Assembly (NCBI RefSeq): GCF_022829365.1
Contig: NZ_JAKSYJ010000220.1
Coordinates: 1-64,000, forward strand
DNA: 64,000 nucleotides
Reading direction: 5' to 3'
Source of the DNA: Methylobacterium sp. J-077
Lineage (GTDB): Bacteria > Pseudomonadota > Alphaproteobacteria > Rhizobiales > Beijerinckiaceae
Position numbers and translations under genes: made by a program. The notes beneath the pieces were generated by a model. The model was given only the letters and a program-made list of their open reading frames with translations. It searched no databases and was not told the origin of the DNA. Shown here piece after piece: positions 1 through 8,257 of this stretch (the first letter of the stretch is position 1; every line of letters starts with the position of its first letter).

Positions 1-1
1 C

Positions 2-115
2 GCCCGCCACGTCTCCGGCCGGGAATTCTCCCTGGAACTGGCGCTGACCGGCCGGATGGTGCCCGAGCTGGAACGCACGATCCTGCGGGCGACCGCCCCG
101 GAGAGCTGGAGTTGA
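2..115 (+). CDS. C-terminal fragment of an upstream gene, possibly phosphotransferase family
   Basis: An open frame runs from the window edge to a TGA at 113-115 and gives 37 residues ending RATAPESWS. Only the tail is visible, so the family cannot be read directly. It sits 2 bases before a DUF6285 gene. In alphaproteobacteria that family usually follows an aminoglycoside-phosphotransferase-like gene and an acyl-CoA dehydrogenase in a fatty-acid or CoA-ester operon, so one of these two is the likely identity. That is inference from context only. Confidence 0.4.
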   Translation, partial: ARHVSGREFSLELALTGRMVPELERTILRATAPESWS

Positions 116-117
116 GC

Positions 118-450
118 ATGCAGGACGAACCCTCCGGCGCCGCCCTCCTCGACGCCGCCCGCCGGGCGCTCATCGAGGAGGTCGTGCCCGGCCTCGCCGG
201 CCGGCCACGCTACGTCGCCCTGATGGTCGCCAACGCCATCGGCATCGCCGCCCGCGAGATCGCGCAGGCGGATCGGCTGAGGGAGACCGACGCGCAGCTT
301 TTGGGCAGCGCGGGCGATGACGCGCTGGACGATCTGGTCCGGGCGATCCGAGCCGGCGAGCGTGATGCCGATTCCGGCCTGCACGCCGCCCTGAGTGCCG
401 CCACGGACGCCGCAGCCGACGTCTGGAAGCCATCCAAGCCGGGCGCGTGA
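118..450 (+). CDS. DUF6285 domain-containing protein
   Basis: A small, helical, Ala/Arg-rich protein of 110 residues. The N-terminal pattern (LLDAARRALIEEVVPGLAGR then VALMVANAIGIAAREI) matches the DUF6285 family, which has no known activity and is found next to phosphotransferase-like and acyl-CoA dehydrogenase genes. The ATG at 118 is preferred over the TTG at 112 because it lies 2 bases after the upstream stop, with GGAG at 107-110 as ribosome-binding site. It is the last gene of a rightward operon and is convergent with the acyl-CoA synthetase gene 4 bases away. A shared role in acyl-CoA metabolism is inferred. Confidence 0.7.
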   Translation: MQDEPSGAALLDAARRALIEEVVPGLAGRPRYVALMVANAIGIAAREIAQADRLRETDAQLLGSAGDDALDDLVRAIRAGERDADSGLHAALSAATDAAADVWKPSKPGA

Positions 451-454
451 CGCC

Positions 455-2107
455 TCAGAGCGTCCGGGCCTGCTCGCGCAGGACGAATTTCTGGATCTTG
501 CCCGTCGAGGTCTTGGGCAGGGGGCCGAACACCACTTTCTTGGGCACCTTGAACCGGGCCATCCGCTCCCGGCAGAAATCGATCAGCTCCCGATCGGTCG
601 GGGCTGCCGCGCCCGGCTTCATCTCCACAAACGCGCACGGCCTCTCGCCCCAAGTCGCGTCGGGCCGAGCGACCACGGCGGCCAGCATGACCGCGGGATG
701 GCGCATCAGCACCTCCTCGACCTCCAGGCTGGAGATGTTCTCGCCGCCCGAGATGATGATGTCCTTGGCCCGGTCCTTGATCTCCACGGAGCCGTCGGGG
801 TGCCACACGGCGAGGTCGCCGGTGCGGTACCAGCCGCCGGCCAGCGCCCGCGCCGTGGCGTCGGGATTGCCGAGATAGCCCTTCATCACCGTGTTGCCAC
901 GCAGGCAGATCTCGCCGACCGTGAGGCCGTCCTGCGGCACCGGTTGGTCGGTGGCTGTGTCGACTACGACGACGCGCTCCAGGGTGGCGAGCGCCACGCC
1001 CTGGCGGGCCATCCGTGCGTAGCGATCCGCGTCCGGCAGGTCCGCCCAGTCGGGCTGCTCCAGGCAGACGGTGGCCGGGCCGTAGCTTTCGGTGGCGCCG
1101 TAGAGATGCGTCACCTGGAAGCCGAGCTCTTCCATGGTGCGGATGATCGTCGAGGATGGCGCCGCGCCGCCCACCGCGCAACGCACCCGCTGCCGGAACG
1201 GCACGCGGTCCGAAGCCGGTGCGTGGGCGATCATCGAGAGCACGATCGGCGCGCCGCACAGATGGGTCACCCCATGCTCGGCGATCAGCGCAAAGATCGC
1301 CGCCGGCTCGACCTTGCGCAGGCAGATCTGGGTCGCGCAGGCGGCGACGCTCGCCCAGGGGTAGGACCAACCGCTGCAATGGAACATCGGCAGCGTCCAA
1401 AGATAGGCGCTCTCGGCAGTGAGCCCGAAGGTGACGGCGTTGCCGAGTGCCTGGAGATAGGCGCCGCGATGGCTGTAGACCGCGCCCTTCGGGTCTCCGG
1501 TGGTGCCCGAGGTGTAGAGCAGGCAGAGCGATTGCCACTCGTCCGCCGGGCCGGGCCAGGCATAATCCGGGTCGCCCTCGGCGAGCAGGGTCTCGTAGGG
1601 GATCGCGCCTGCGATGCCGGTGTCGCCGATCTCCACCACAAGGATCGGCCGCGCCCGGTCGGCGAGCGCCTTGGCGGCCAGCGCTCCGTATTCGGGCTCG
1701 ACGATCAGTACCCGGGCGCCGCCATGGTCGAGGGAGAACGCGATGGTCGGCGGATCGAGGCGGGTGTTGAGCGGGTTCAGCACTGCGCCGAGCATCGGCA
1801 CGGCAAAATGCGCCTCGATCATCTCGGCCACGTTCGGGGCCAGGATCGCCACCGTGTCGAGGCGCCCGATCCCGCGCCGGGCCAGCCCGGAGGCGAGGCG
1901 GCGGCAACGCCCGTACAGCTCGGCGTAGGTCAGGCGCCGTGCCCCATCGATGACCGCGATCCGCGCCCCGACGGAGGCCGCCGCGCGGGCCAGCAGGCTC
2001 GCCGGCGTCAGCGGGACGTAATTGGCCGGATTCGGATCGAGCCCGGTTTCGAACGGATGAGGATCGGATTCGCGGGCGCCCGCGCGGGGCGGATCTGTCT
2101 CCGTCAT
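455..2107 (-). CDS. AMP-forming acyl-CoA synthetase (fatty-acid/aryl-CoA ligase type)
   Basis: A 550-residue ANL-superfamily ligase that activates a carboxylic acid with ATP and joins it to CoA. The phosphate-binding motif YTSGTTGDPKG lies near residues 198-208. An aromatic-rich MFHCSGW segment follows, then the A5-like YGATE motif, the hinge region RTGD, the GGENISS motif, and the C-terminal catalytic-lysine motif STGKIQK near residue 540. Length is normal for the family. The ATG at 2107 is chosen because GAAGGCCGAGAG precedes it; an upstream in-frame start would add 26 unlikely residues. Substrate cannot be read from sequence; medium-chain or aryl acids are possible. Convergence with DUF6285 fits a CoA-ester catabolic locus. 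Confidence 0.9.
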   Translation of the reverse strand: MTETDPPRAGARESDPHPFETGLDPNPANYVPLTPASLLARAAASVGARIAVIDGARRLTYAELYGRCRRLASGLARRGIGRLDTVAILAPNVAEMIEAHFAVPMLGAVLNPLNTRLDPPTIAFSLDHGGARVLIVEPEYGALAAKALADRARPILVVEIGDTGIAGAIPYETLLAEGDPDYAWPGPADEWQSLCLLYTSGTTGDPKGAVYSHRGAYLQALGNAVTFGLTAESAYLWTLPMFHCSGWSYPWASVAACATQICLRKVEPAAIFALIAEHGVTHLCGAPIVLSMIAHAPASDRVPFRQRVRCAVGGAAPSSTIIRTMEELGFQVTHLYGATESYGPATVCLEQPDWADLPDADRYARMARQGVALATLERVVVVDTATDQPVPQDGLTVGEICLRGNTVMKGYLGNPDATARALAGGWYRTGDLAVWHPDGSVEIKDRAKDIIISGGENISSLEVEEVLMRHPAVMLAAVVARPDATWGERPCAFVEMKPGAAAPTDRELIDFCRERMARFKVPKKVVFGPLPKTSTGKIQKFVLREQARTL

Positions 2108-2377
2108 CTCTCGGCCTTCTGATCGGGCGGCTGGCGTGGCGTGCGCTCGGCCAAGAGATGACGTCGCGTCCCTCCGGACTGTCAATCGGCGCGCTGGTTA
2201 CAGGTGAGGCCAGTCATCACCCTATGGTCTGGCCGCCGAAAGCTGTCGGCGGGACCCAATGCGCCGCGTCGGCAATCTTCTGTCACCGGGCGGCGGTTGA
2301 CGACGGCCCCGCCCTGGCGGATGCCGGTAGGATTGCCGGTCAAGGCACTCAGGGCGGTCGACGCGCGGGAGAGGCTT

Positions 2378-2917
2378 GTGAAGAACGACAACCTGCCGAT
2401 GGTCCCGCCACAGGCCGGACGCGAGACCGCCGAGGGCAGCCTGGCGCGGGTCCGCGAGGCTTACGAACATTTCGCCGAAGCCGGCGAGATGGCGCTCAAT
2501 GCCTTCGAGACCTCCCTTGCGCAAAGCTTCGACGGCTGGCGCTCGGTGATGGGCTCCAGCCGGGAGACGGCGCATCAGCTCTCCGACAGCAACGTCGCGG
2601 GCACACGCAAGATGCGCGAGCAATGGGAGGCCGTCGGGGCGCGGCTCTACAACGCGTTCGAGGACAATGCCGGTCACACCATGGCGGCGATGCGGGAGAT
2701 CGGGCACCGCATGCTGGTCGCCTCTGACACCAACGTCCGCGCCTCCCTGGACTTCGCCGAACGCCTGACGAAGGCGGCCGACGCCCGCGAGGTGGCGGTG
2801 CTGCACGTCACGTTCATGCAGGAGCAGTCGCGCCGGCTCACCGACCAGATGGTCGACCTCCACCAGACCACCAGCCGCCTCGCCCGCGAAGCCGCCGCCC
2901 GTACGGAAACCCCGTGA
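2378..2917 (+). CDS. Phasin family protein
   Basis: A 179-residue, almost wholly alpha-helical protein with heptad-like spacing and no membrane segment. The pattern AYEHFAEAGEMALNAFE followed by SQ/NDF-type helices and AREVAVLHVTFMQEQSRR is typical of phasins, which coat polyhydroxyalkanoate granules. The start is the GTG at 2378, preceded by GGGAGAGG at 2368; the open frame extends upstream but lacks phasin-like sequence there. Its last codons overlap the start of the alpha/beta hydrolase gene (GTGA), so the two are probably translationally coupled. A granule-associated role is inferred from the family. Confidence 0.8.
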   Translation: MKNDNLPMVPPQAGRETAEGSLARVREAYEHFAEAGEMALNAFETSLAQSFDGWRSVMGSSRETAHQLSDSNVAGTRKMREQWEAVGARLYNAFEDNAGHTMAAMREIGHRMLVASDTNVRASLDFAERLTKAADAREVAVLHVTFMQEQSRRLTDQMVDLHQTTSRLAREAAARTETP

Positions 2918-3858
2918 CCGCGCTCCCCGCCGAGGGGATCGAGGCCCCCGAAACTGAGGCGATGCCGCGGCTGGACGACCTCAGCCATGCCGACGTGCCG
3001 TTCCGGACCGGCCATTTCGCCGCCTACGCGCCGCACGACTTCCATCGCATCGCGTATGTCGAATGGGGCGATCCGGACAGCCCGCACGTTGTGGTCTGCG
3101 TGCACGGCCTGAGCCGCCAGGGGCGGGATTTCGACCCGCTGGGCTACAAGTTGGCCAAGATGGGCTACCGGGTGGTTTGCCCGGATCTGCCCGGGCGGGG
3201 CTTGAGCGGCTGGCTCAAGGACCCGGAACTCTACGGCCTGCCCCAATACGCCGCCGACATGGCGGCGCTGATCGGGCACCTCCGGGTCAAGGGTAAGATC
3301 GACTGGGTCGGCACGTCGCTCGGCGGCCTCACCGGCATGGTTCTGGCGGCTTCGGCCAACACCCCGATCCGCCGCATGGTCATCAACGATGTCGGGCCGT
3401 TCCTGCCCTGGGCACCGATCCGCCATATCGGGTCACGGCTGCGCGACGCGCCGCGGCTGCACCACAACCTGGCATCGGGCGAATCGCGCCTCCGGACGGT
3501 GCTCGCGGCGTTCGGGCCGCTCACGGACGAGCAGTGGCGCCACATCGCCAAGCACAGCTTCTTTCCCGAGCCCAACGGCGGCTGGCGCCCGCATTACGAT
3601 CCAGGCATCGGCGACGCCTTCCGGCCCGGCCGGGTCTACAGCGTCAGCATGTGGCGCGACTGGGATGCGATCACCTGCCCGGTCCTGCTGCTGCGCGGCG
3701 CGCACTCGGAACTGCTCCTCGCTTCGACCGCCGATGAGATGACCCGCCGCGGGCCGCCAACCGAGCGCGTCGAGATCCCGGATTGCGGCCACGCCCCCGC
3801 ATTGCTGGACGATGTTCAACTACGCATCGTCACGAATTGGCTCGGCCCCGCCGCCTGA
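2914..3858 (+). CDS. Alpha/beta hydrolase
   Basis: A 314-residue alpha/beta-hydrolase fold enzyme. The HG oxyanion motif is in VCVHGLSRQGRDF, the nucleophile elbow is GTSLGG (Ser), the acidic member probably lies in the LLLRGAHSE region, and the final His is in DCGHAPAL. No signal peptide. The GTG start overlaps the phasin stop by 4 bases, so the pair forms a two-gene operon. The phasin partner suggests a role in polyhydroxyalkanoate or acyl-ester turnover, but sequence alone does not identify the substrate. Confidence 0.85.
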   Translation: MTALPAEGIEAPETEAMPRLDDLSHADVPFRTGHFAAYAPHDFHRIAYVEWGDPDSPHVVVCVHGLSRQGRDFDPLGYKLAKMGYRVVCPDLPGRGLSGWLKDPELYGLPQYAADMAALIGHLRVKGKIDWVGTSLGGLTGMVLAASANTPIRRMVINDVGPFLPWAPIRHIGSRLRDAPRLHHNLASGESRLRTVLAAFGPLTDEQWRHIAKHSFFPEPNGGWRPHYDPGIGDAFRPGRVYSVSMWRDWDAITCPVLLLRGAHSELLLASTADEMTRRGPPTERVEIPDCGHAPALLDDVQLRIVTNWLGPAA

Positions 3859-4242
3859 TCGGCAAGAGTCCGGGCGGATCGAATCAGGATCGATCCGGAG
3901 CCGGACAGTTCTGACGAACCCGAATCATTTGGACGGCAAAAGATCGTGCGAACCCGATCGATGCCGGAAAGTCCCGGCCCGCCGAGCGCGGAGCGCCTAA
4001 ATTGATCGGCGGTCGATCTGTGTGCCGATCGCCTTGGCGCAATTGTGAAACAGAGGCGGCTGTGCTCGCTCTGCAGGGTCGCGCAAGCGTGACCATTCGT
4101 TGCGCACCCGGCTGCACTGTGGCATCAACATGCGTCACGTCTGGACCTTGGCCGCGTGATGTTGCACCTGTTGGTTGTGAACGTCGGTCAGGGTCCGCAC
4201 GACCACGCCTGCCGCAACCTGAAGAAGTCTGGACTTCCCATC
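3859..4242. other. Intergenic region, 384 bp, no gene recognised
   Basis: Lies between the alpha/beta hydrolase and the XRE regulator. It has many GATC tetranucleotides and a somewhat AT-richer middle (around 4030-4140), which probably holds the regulator's promoter. No stem-loop with a T-tract, tRNA or short coding frame with a ribosome-binding site was seen. An in-frame extension upstream of 4243 exists but looks non-coding. Confidence 0.5.
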
Positions 4243-4695
4243 ATGTCCAACCCAACCCCCAAGCCGAAGCAGACCACGGCCATCGATCATGGGGTCGGCA
4301 GTCGCATCGCGTTCCTGCGTGCGGCCAACGGGCTGAGCCAGTCGGCCCTGGCCAGCGCCCTGGGTGTCAGCTTCCAGCAGGTTCAGAAGTACGAGACCGG
4401 CAAGAACCGGGTCGGCGCCGGGCGCCTTCAGGCGATCGCCGAGCGGCTCGGCGTGCCGGTGTCGAGCTTCTTCGAGCCCGAGCCGGAGGCCGCCACCGAG
4501 AACGGCCCGGCGCTGCTGCGCGTGGCCGGGGCGGTCGAACTGCTGCGCGCGTACAATCAGATCACCGACGACCAGATGCGCCGGGATGTGATCGCGCTGG
4601 TGAAGTCCGCGGCCCGGATCGGCCACGGCACCGGGTCCACCGACATCGCCCCGCAGCGGTCCGCGACCAACGGCGCCGCTGCGCCTTCGGCCTGA
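4243..4695 (+). CDS. XRE-family helix-turn-helix transcriptional regulator
   Basis: A 150-residue DNA-binding protein. Residues ~20-80 form a Cro/C1-type HTH: GSRIAFLRAANGLSQSALA, then GVSFQQVQKYETGKNRV and ERLGVPVSSFFE. The C-terminal part is a short helical segment followed by a disordered Ala/Ser tail. This resembles the PraR/MAR2-like regulators common in Hyphomicrobiales, which affect biofilm and quorum functions; that role here is inference. The start at 4243 is chosen because the conserved family start (a short polar leader before the HTH) begins there. Monocistronic. Confidence 0.85.
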   Translation: MSNPTPKPKQTTAIDHGVGSRIAFLRAANGLSQSALASALGVSFQQVQKYETGKNRVGAGRLQAIAERLGVPVSSFFEPEPEAATENGPALLRVAGAVELLRAYNQITDDQMRRDVIALVKSAARIGHGTGSTDIAPQRSATNGAAAPSA

Positions 4696-4775
4696 CTCCT
4701 CCGGCAGGGGCCGGTTGACCGGCTCCGCCACGCGGCACACGCCGTCTCGCGAATCGGATTCGGGAGACGCCATCA

Positions 4776-5126
4776 ATGACCGCCCCACGGACGAATCTCT
4801 ACGCCGATCTCCCTCGCGATGTGCCTGAAGAGGTCGTCACTGTCCTGCACACGGCTCCGGGCCTGCGCATCGAGCGCATCGTCTCGACCGGGCAGGCGAG
4901 CCCGCCGGGCTTCCACTACGATCAGCCGCAGACCGAATGGGTGGCCGTGCTGGCGGGGTTTGCCGAGCTGCGTTTCGCCGACGAGGCGGCGCCCCGCATG
5001 CTCTCCGCCGGCGACACGGCCCTGATCGAGCCCCATCGCCGTCACCGGATCGAGCGTACCGATTCGCCGACGATCTGGCTCGCGATCCATTTCGGGCCGC
5101 AGGTCGGGGCGGACGAAACACCGTGA
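4776..5126 (+). CDS. Cupin domain-containing protein
   Basis: A 116-residue single-domain cupin. The first motif is GFHYDQPQTEWVAVLAG and the second is GDTALIEPHRRHRIER, giving candidate metal ligands His, Glu and His. One of the usual two first-motif histidines is replaced (HYDQ...E), so metal binding may be weak or altered. The family includes small cupins of unknown function acting as sensors or isomerases. GGGAG at 4762-4766 is the ribosome-binding site. It ends 7 bases from the convergent rsmD gene. Confidence 0.8.
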   Translation: MTAPRTNLYADLPRDVPEEVVTVLHTAPGLRIERIVSTGQASPPGFHYDQPQTEWVAVLAGFAELRFADEAAPRMLSAGDTALIEPHRRHRIERTDSPTIWLAIHFGPQVGADETP

Positions 5127-5133
5127 CGTCCGC

Positions 5134-5691
5134 TCAGCCGGCGAATCGCGCCACTGCCACCGCGGTATCGCCGTAGACGCGCCGCTCCAGCGCGGTAAAA
5201 TTTTCGGGCCAGGTGAGCTGCACGCTCTCGGCCTCCTCCACCACCGCCAGCGCGCCGGAGGCCAGCCAAGCCCCGTCGGCCGCGCTTGCCAGCGCCAGAG
5301 GCGCCAGTCCGCGATTGTAGGGCGGATCGCAGAACACCAGGGAGAACGGCGCCATAGTCCCGGCCGGCCCGAGGCGGGTCGCGTCGCGGCGGAACAGCCG
5401 GGTCACGCCCTCGGCGCCGAACGCCTCGATATTCGAGCGGATCACCGCGCGGGCCTCGGCGCCCTCATCGACCAGAAGGGCATAGGCCGCCCCACGCGAC
5501 AGGGCCTCGAAGCCCAGCGCACCGGTGCCGGCGAACAGGTCGAGGACCCGTGCGCCTTCGACAGGTGCGTCGTAGGCGTGGGTCAGTACGTTGAACAGAG
5601 ACTCACGAAGCCGGTCCGAAGTCGGCCGGATCGCGTCGGTGCGCGGGGTCGCGAGCTTTCGGCCGCGCCACGCACCGCCGACGATCCTCAT
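5134..5691 (-). CDS. rsmD: 16S rRNA (guanine(966)-N(2))-methyltransferase RsmD
   Basis: A 185-residue class I methyltransferase that modifies G966 in the small-subunit P-site region. The N-terminus MRIVGGAWRGRKLATP is the family signature. Motif I is LDLFAGTGALGFEALSRGA (SAM binding) and motif IV is DPPY, typical of N2-guanine and N6-adenine enzymes. Its start overlaps the end of rluB by 4 bases, so the two rRNA-modification genes form an operon in the order rluB-rsmD, transcribed leftward. Confidence 0.95.
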   Translation of the reverse strand: MRIVGGAWRGRKLATPRTDAIRPTSDRLRESLFNVLTHAYDAPVEGARVLDLFAGTGALGFEALSRGAAYALLVDEGAEARAVIRSNIEAFGAEGVTRLFRRDATRLGPAGTMAPFSLVFCDPPYNRGLAPLALASAADGAWLASGALAVVEEAESVQLTWPENFTALERRVYGDTAVAVARFAG

Positions 5692-7532
5692 CGGGCGCGC
5701 GGCGGCCGCCCACCGCCGCCGCCGCCGGGACGCGCACCGCCGGGCTTTCCGCCACCCTTGAAGCCACCGGGACGCCCGCCCGGCTTGGCGCCGGGCCCCT
5801 TGCCGGCGAAGCCGCCCGCGCTCTTGCCGGCGAAGCCGCCGGAGCTTTTGCCACCAAAGCCACCCGGCTTACCGCCGGGGCGCCCTCCGCCGCCGGGCTT
5901 CGGGCCGCCGAAGGCCGGCTTGCCCCCGGGACCGGAGCGTTCGCCGCGGAAACCGCTCTGGCCGCGCGGCGCGCCCTCGGCCGACCCGCCTCCTAAGGAC
6001 CGATCGCCACGTCCGGCCGGCCGCGCATCGCGGCGGTCGTCCCGGCGTGCCTCGTCCCGCGGACCGGACGCGCCCCGAGCGGTGTCGCGCGGCCCCGAAC
6101 GATCACCATACCCTTGGCGGTCGCCCGCACCTCTGTCGCTCCGCGGCGGCGGTCCGCCTCTGTCCCGACCCGCGCGATCCGGACGGCCCGTTGAACTTCG
6201 CTGCCCACCCTCCGGTGCGCCACGATCGGCGTAGCGGCGCCGCGGCTTCTCCTCGGCGACCGGCTCGGCCGGGCTCGCGGACAGGCGCTCGACCACGACC
6301 CGGCGATCGCCTTTCTGGAACGACCCGACCCGCTCATGGCCACGCTCGGCCGCAGCCGCCTGCGAGGCGCGCGGATCCGCGCCTCGGCGCGGAACACGGG
6401 CGGCGCGCGGCTTGCCGTCATCCTCGTCCGCCCGCCACGCGGATTTGCGCGGGCCGGATCCGGCGCCCCCAGTCGAGACCCGGGGTGCCGGCGCAGGCCG
6501 GGCAGCGTTGCGGCTGCCGGACGGCGCCGGTGCCCGCTCGGCCTTCTTGGGGCTGCCAAAGGCACCGATCGGCTCGCGCACGGGGCTCTCGAAGTCGACC
6601 CCGGCCTGCTCGGCCAGGGCCTTGCCGAGCTGGTCCTTCAGCACGCGCATGCGCACCTCTTCGACCAGGCCGACTTCCAGGTCGCCGAGCTGGAACGGCC
6701 CGAACGACAGCCGGATCAGCCGGTTCACAGACAGGCCGAGATGCTCGAGGATGCGCTTGACCTCGCGGTTCTTGCCCTCGCGCAGCCCCAGCGTCAGCCA
6801 GAGATTATCGCCCTGAACCCGGTCCAGGGTTGCCTCGACGGGGCCGTATTCCATCCCGTCGATGGTCAAGCCCTTGGCGAGGGTGTCGAGCTGGGCCTGA
6901 TCGGTGTCGCCGTGGGCGCGCACGCGGTAGCGGCGTAGCCAGCCGGTATCGGGATGGGCGATCACCTTGGCGAGGCCACCATCGTTGGTGAGCAGCAGCA
7001 GGCCCTCGGTATTGATGTCGAGCCGGCCGACCGCGACCACCCGGGGCAGGTCCTCGGGCAGGACCTCGAACACCGTCTGGCGGCCTTCCGGGTCGCGGGC
7101 CGTGGTGACGAGGCCGCGGGGCTTGTGGAAGATCCACAGGCGGCTGCGCTCGCGCGCCGGCATGCGCTCGCCGTCGATCAGGATCGTGTCGTCGTCGGTA
7201 ACGTTGCGGGCCGGCGAGGTCAGGGGCTCGCCGTTGACGCTCACGCGGCCGGCCAGGATCATCGCCTCGGCATCGCGCCGTGAAGCGATTCCAGCCCGGG
7301 CCATCGCCTTGGCGATGCGCTCGCCCGGCGGGGTCGGGGCGTCGATCTCGGCGGCCTCGGCGGGAGCCGATGGCTGGGGTGGGCTCGAATGGGCCGCGAT
7401 AGGCGCGCCGTGCGGCTTCGTCTCGGATTCGCTGCCCGCATCCGTGGCAGGCGTCCAGCGCTCGGTGCGCGTGGTCTCGGTGTCCGGCTGGGCTGGAGCC
7501 CCCGGAGCGTCGTCTTTCGGCAAGTCACTCAT
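5688..7532 (-). CDS. rluB: 23S rRNA pseudouridine synthase RluB-type with long Gly/Arg-rich tail
   Basis: A 614-residue RsuA/RluB/E/F family pseudouridine synthase. An acidic leader (~85 residues) precedes an S4 RNA-binding domain (GERIAKAMARAGIASRRDAE), then the catalytic core with GRLDINTEGLLLLTNDG carrying the catalytic Asp, and the family motif EGKNREVKRILEHLGL. After about residue 330 the protein becomes a ~280-residue low-complexity tail rich in Gly, Arg, Asp, Ser and Pro, with GGKPGG/FGGK-type repeats. E. coli RluB is about 290 residues, so more than half of this protein is accessory. Such tails occur in alphaproteobacterial homologues and probably bind RNA. Confidence 0.93.
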   Translation of the reverse strand: MSDLPKDDAPGAPAQPDTETTRTERWTPATDAGSESETKPHGAPIAAHSSPPQPSAPAEAAEIDAPTPPGERIAKAMARAGIASRRDAEAMILAGRVSVNGEPLTSPARNVTDDDTILIDGERMPARERSRLWIFHKPRGLVTTARDPEGRQTVFEVLPEDLPRVVAVGRLDINTEGLLLLTNDGGLAKVIAHPDTGWLRRYRVRAHGDTDQAQLDTLAKGLTIDGMEYGPVEATLDRVQGDNLWLTLGLREGKNREVKRILEHLGLSVNRLIRLSFGPFQLGDLEVGLVEEVRMRVLKDQLGKALAEQAGVDFESPVREPIGAFGSPKKAERAPAPSGSRNAARPAPAPRVSTGGAGSGPRKSAWRADEDDGKPRAARVPRRGADPRASQAAAAERGHERVGSFQKGDRRVVVERLSASPAEPVAEEKPRRRYADRGAPEGGQRSSTGRPDRAGRDRGGPPPRSDRGAGDRQGYGDRSGPRDTARGASGPRDEARRDDRRDARPAGRGDRSLGGGSAEGAPRGQSGFRGERSGPGGKPAFGGPKPGGGGRPGGKPGGFGGKSSGGFAGKSAGGFAGKGPGAKPGGRPGGFKGGGKPGGARPGGGGGGRPPRAR

Positions 7533-7613
7533 GAGCCGGCCTTACCAGAGCCGGCCCGGACAGGCGAGACGGGTTGAGCCGTAGCAACAGAATATGCGCC
7601 GGCCAAACAAAAC

Positions 7614-7637
7614 GGGGCGGTCCAGACAGACCGCCCC
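7614..7637 (-). terminator. Rho-independent terminator for the DUF1328 gene
   Basis: A perfect 9-bp stem, GGGGCGGTC paired with GACCGCCCC, encloses a 6-base loop. On the minus strand it is followed by GTTTTGTTTGG. It starts 26 bases after the stop codon of the DUF1328 gene. Confidence 0.75.
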
Positions 7638-7662
7638 GCGTCACACGCCGATCGGCGTGCCG

Positions 7663-7839
7663 TCAAAGTCTCGGGGATCGCCCGCGCATCACGCCGAACA
7701 CGGCGGAGATCAGGAACAGGGCGATCGCCACGAAGAAGATGATCTTGGCCGCCTCGACGGCCGTGCCGGCGATGCCGCCGAAGCCCAGGAGCGCCGCTAC
7801 AAGGGCGACGACGAGAAAGGTGATAGCCCAACCGATCAT
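7663..7839 (-). CDS. DUF1328 (YtjA-like) small membrane protein
   Basis: A 58-residue protein beginning [20 protein letters not shown] and ending with a short basic tail. It has two hydrophobic segments (about residues 2-20 and 29-49) joined by the [12 protein letters not shown] hinge typical of the DUF1328/YtjA family. These small inner-membrane proteins are often stress-linked in alphaproteobacteria. It lies 74 bases downstream of the csbD-like gene on the same strand and is followed by a strong terminator, so the two may be co-expressed. Confidence 0.88.
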   Translation of the reverse strand: MIGWAITFLVVALVAALLGFGGIAGTAVEAAKIIFFVAIALFLISAVFGVMRGRSPRL

Positions 7840-7913
7840 GGCATCCTCACGACAGTCAGTGGTTCGGGATCGGGATCCGCGGTTTGGGTCCCGATCCGAT
7901 CAATCCCGAAGGA

Positions 7914-8105
7914 TTAAAGCTTGTCGGTGGCCGACTTCACGGCGCCCTTGGCGTTGCCGACGGTGCTCTGAGCCTTGCCCTTGAGCTCCTGGGCTGCGCC
8001 TTCAGCCTTCATCTTGTCGTTGTTGGTCACGTCGCCCAGGCCCTGCTTGGCCTTGCCGAGGGCCTCGTTGGCGGCGCCCTTGATCTTGTCGGTGGTGCTG
8101 CTCAT
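7914..8105 (-). CDS. CsbD family stress-response protein
   Basis: A 63-residue hydrophilic protein, [20 protein letters not shown]..., with repeated KGAA/GKAK-type helical segments characteristic of the CsbD family. In Bacillus csbD is sigma-B dependent; in alphaproteobacteria relatives belong to general-stress (EcfG-type) regulons. No enzymatic motif. The start has GGAAAC just upstream on the coding strand. It pairs with the neighbouring DUF1328 gene and is divergent from tadA across 152 bases. Confidence 0.9.
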   Translation of the reverse strand: MSSTTDKIKGAANEALGKAKQGLGDVTNNDKMKAEGAAQELKGKAQSTVGNAKGAVKSATDKL

Positions 8106-8257
8106 GGCGTTTCCTTCCGTCCAATCTCTCGCGGCGACGCCGCAATCGTAATGGCAACGGTGACGATGAAGGGAATGTTCCAGGCATTAACATTGACCTG
8201 GGTTTGGTCCCGGCGCCGGTCGGTGCCTGTCCCGGCGATGGGGTGATAAACACCGTG

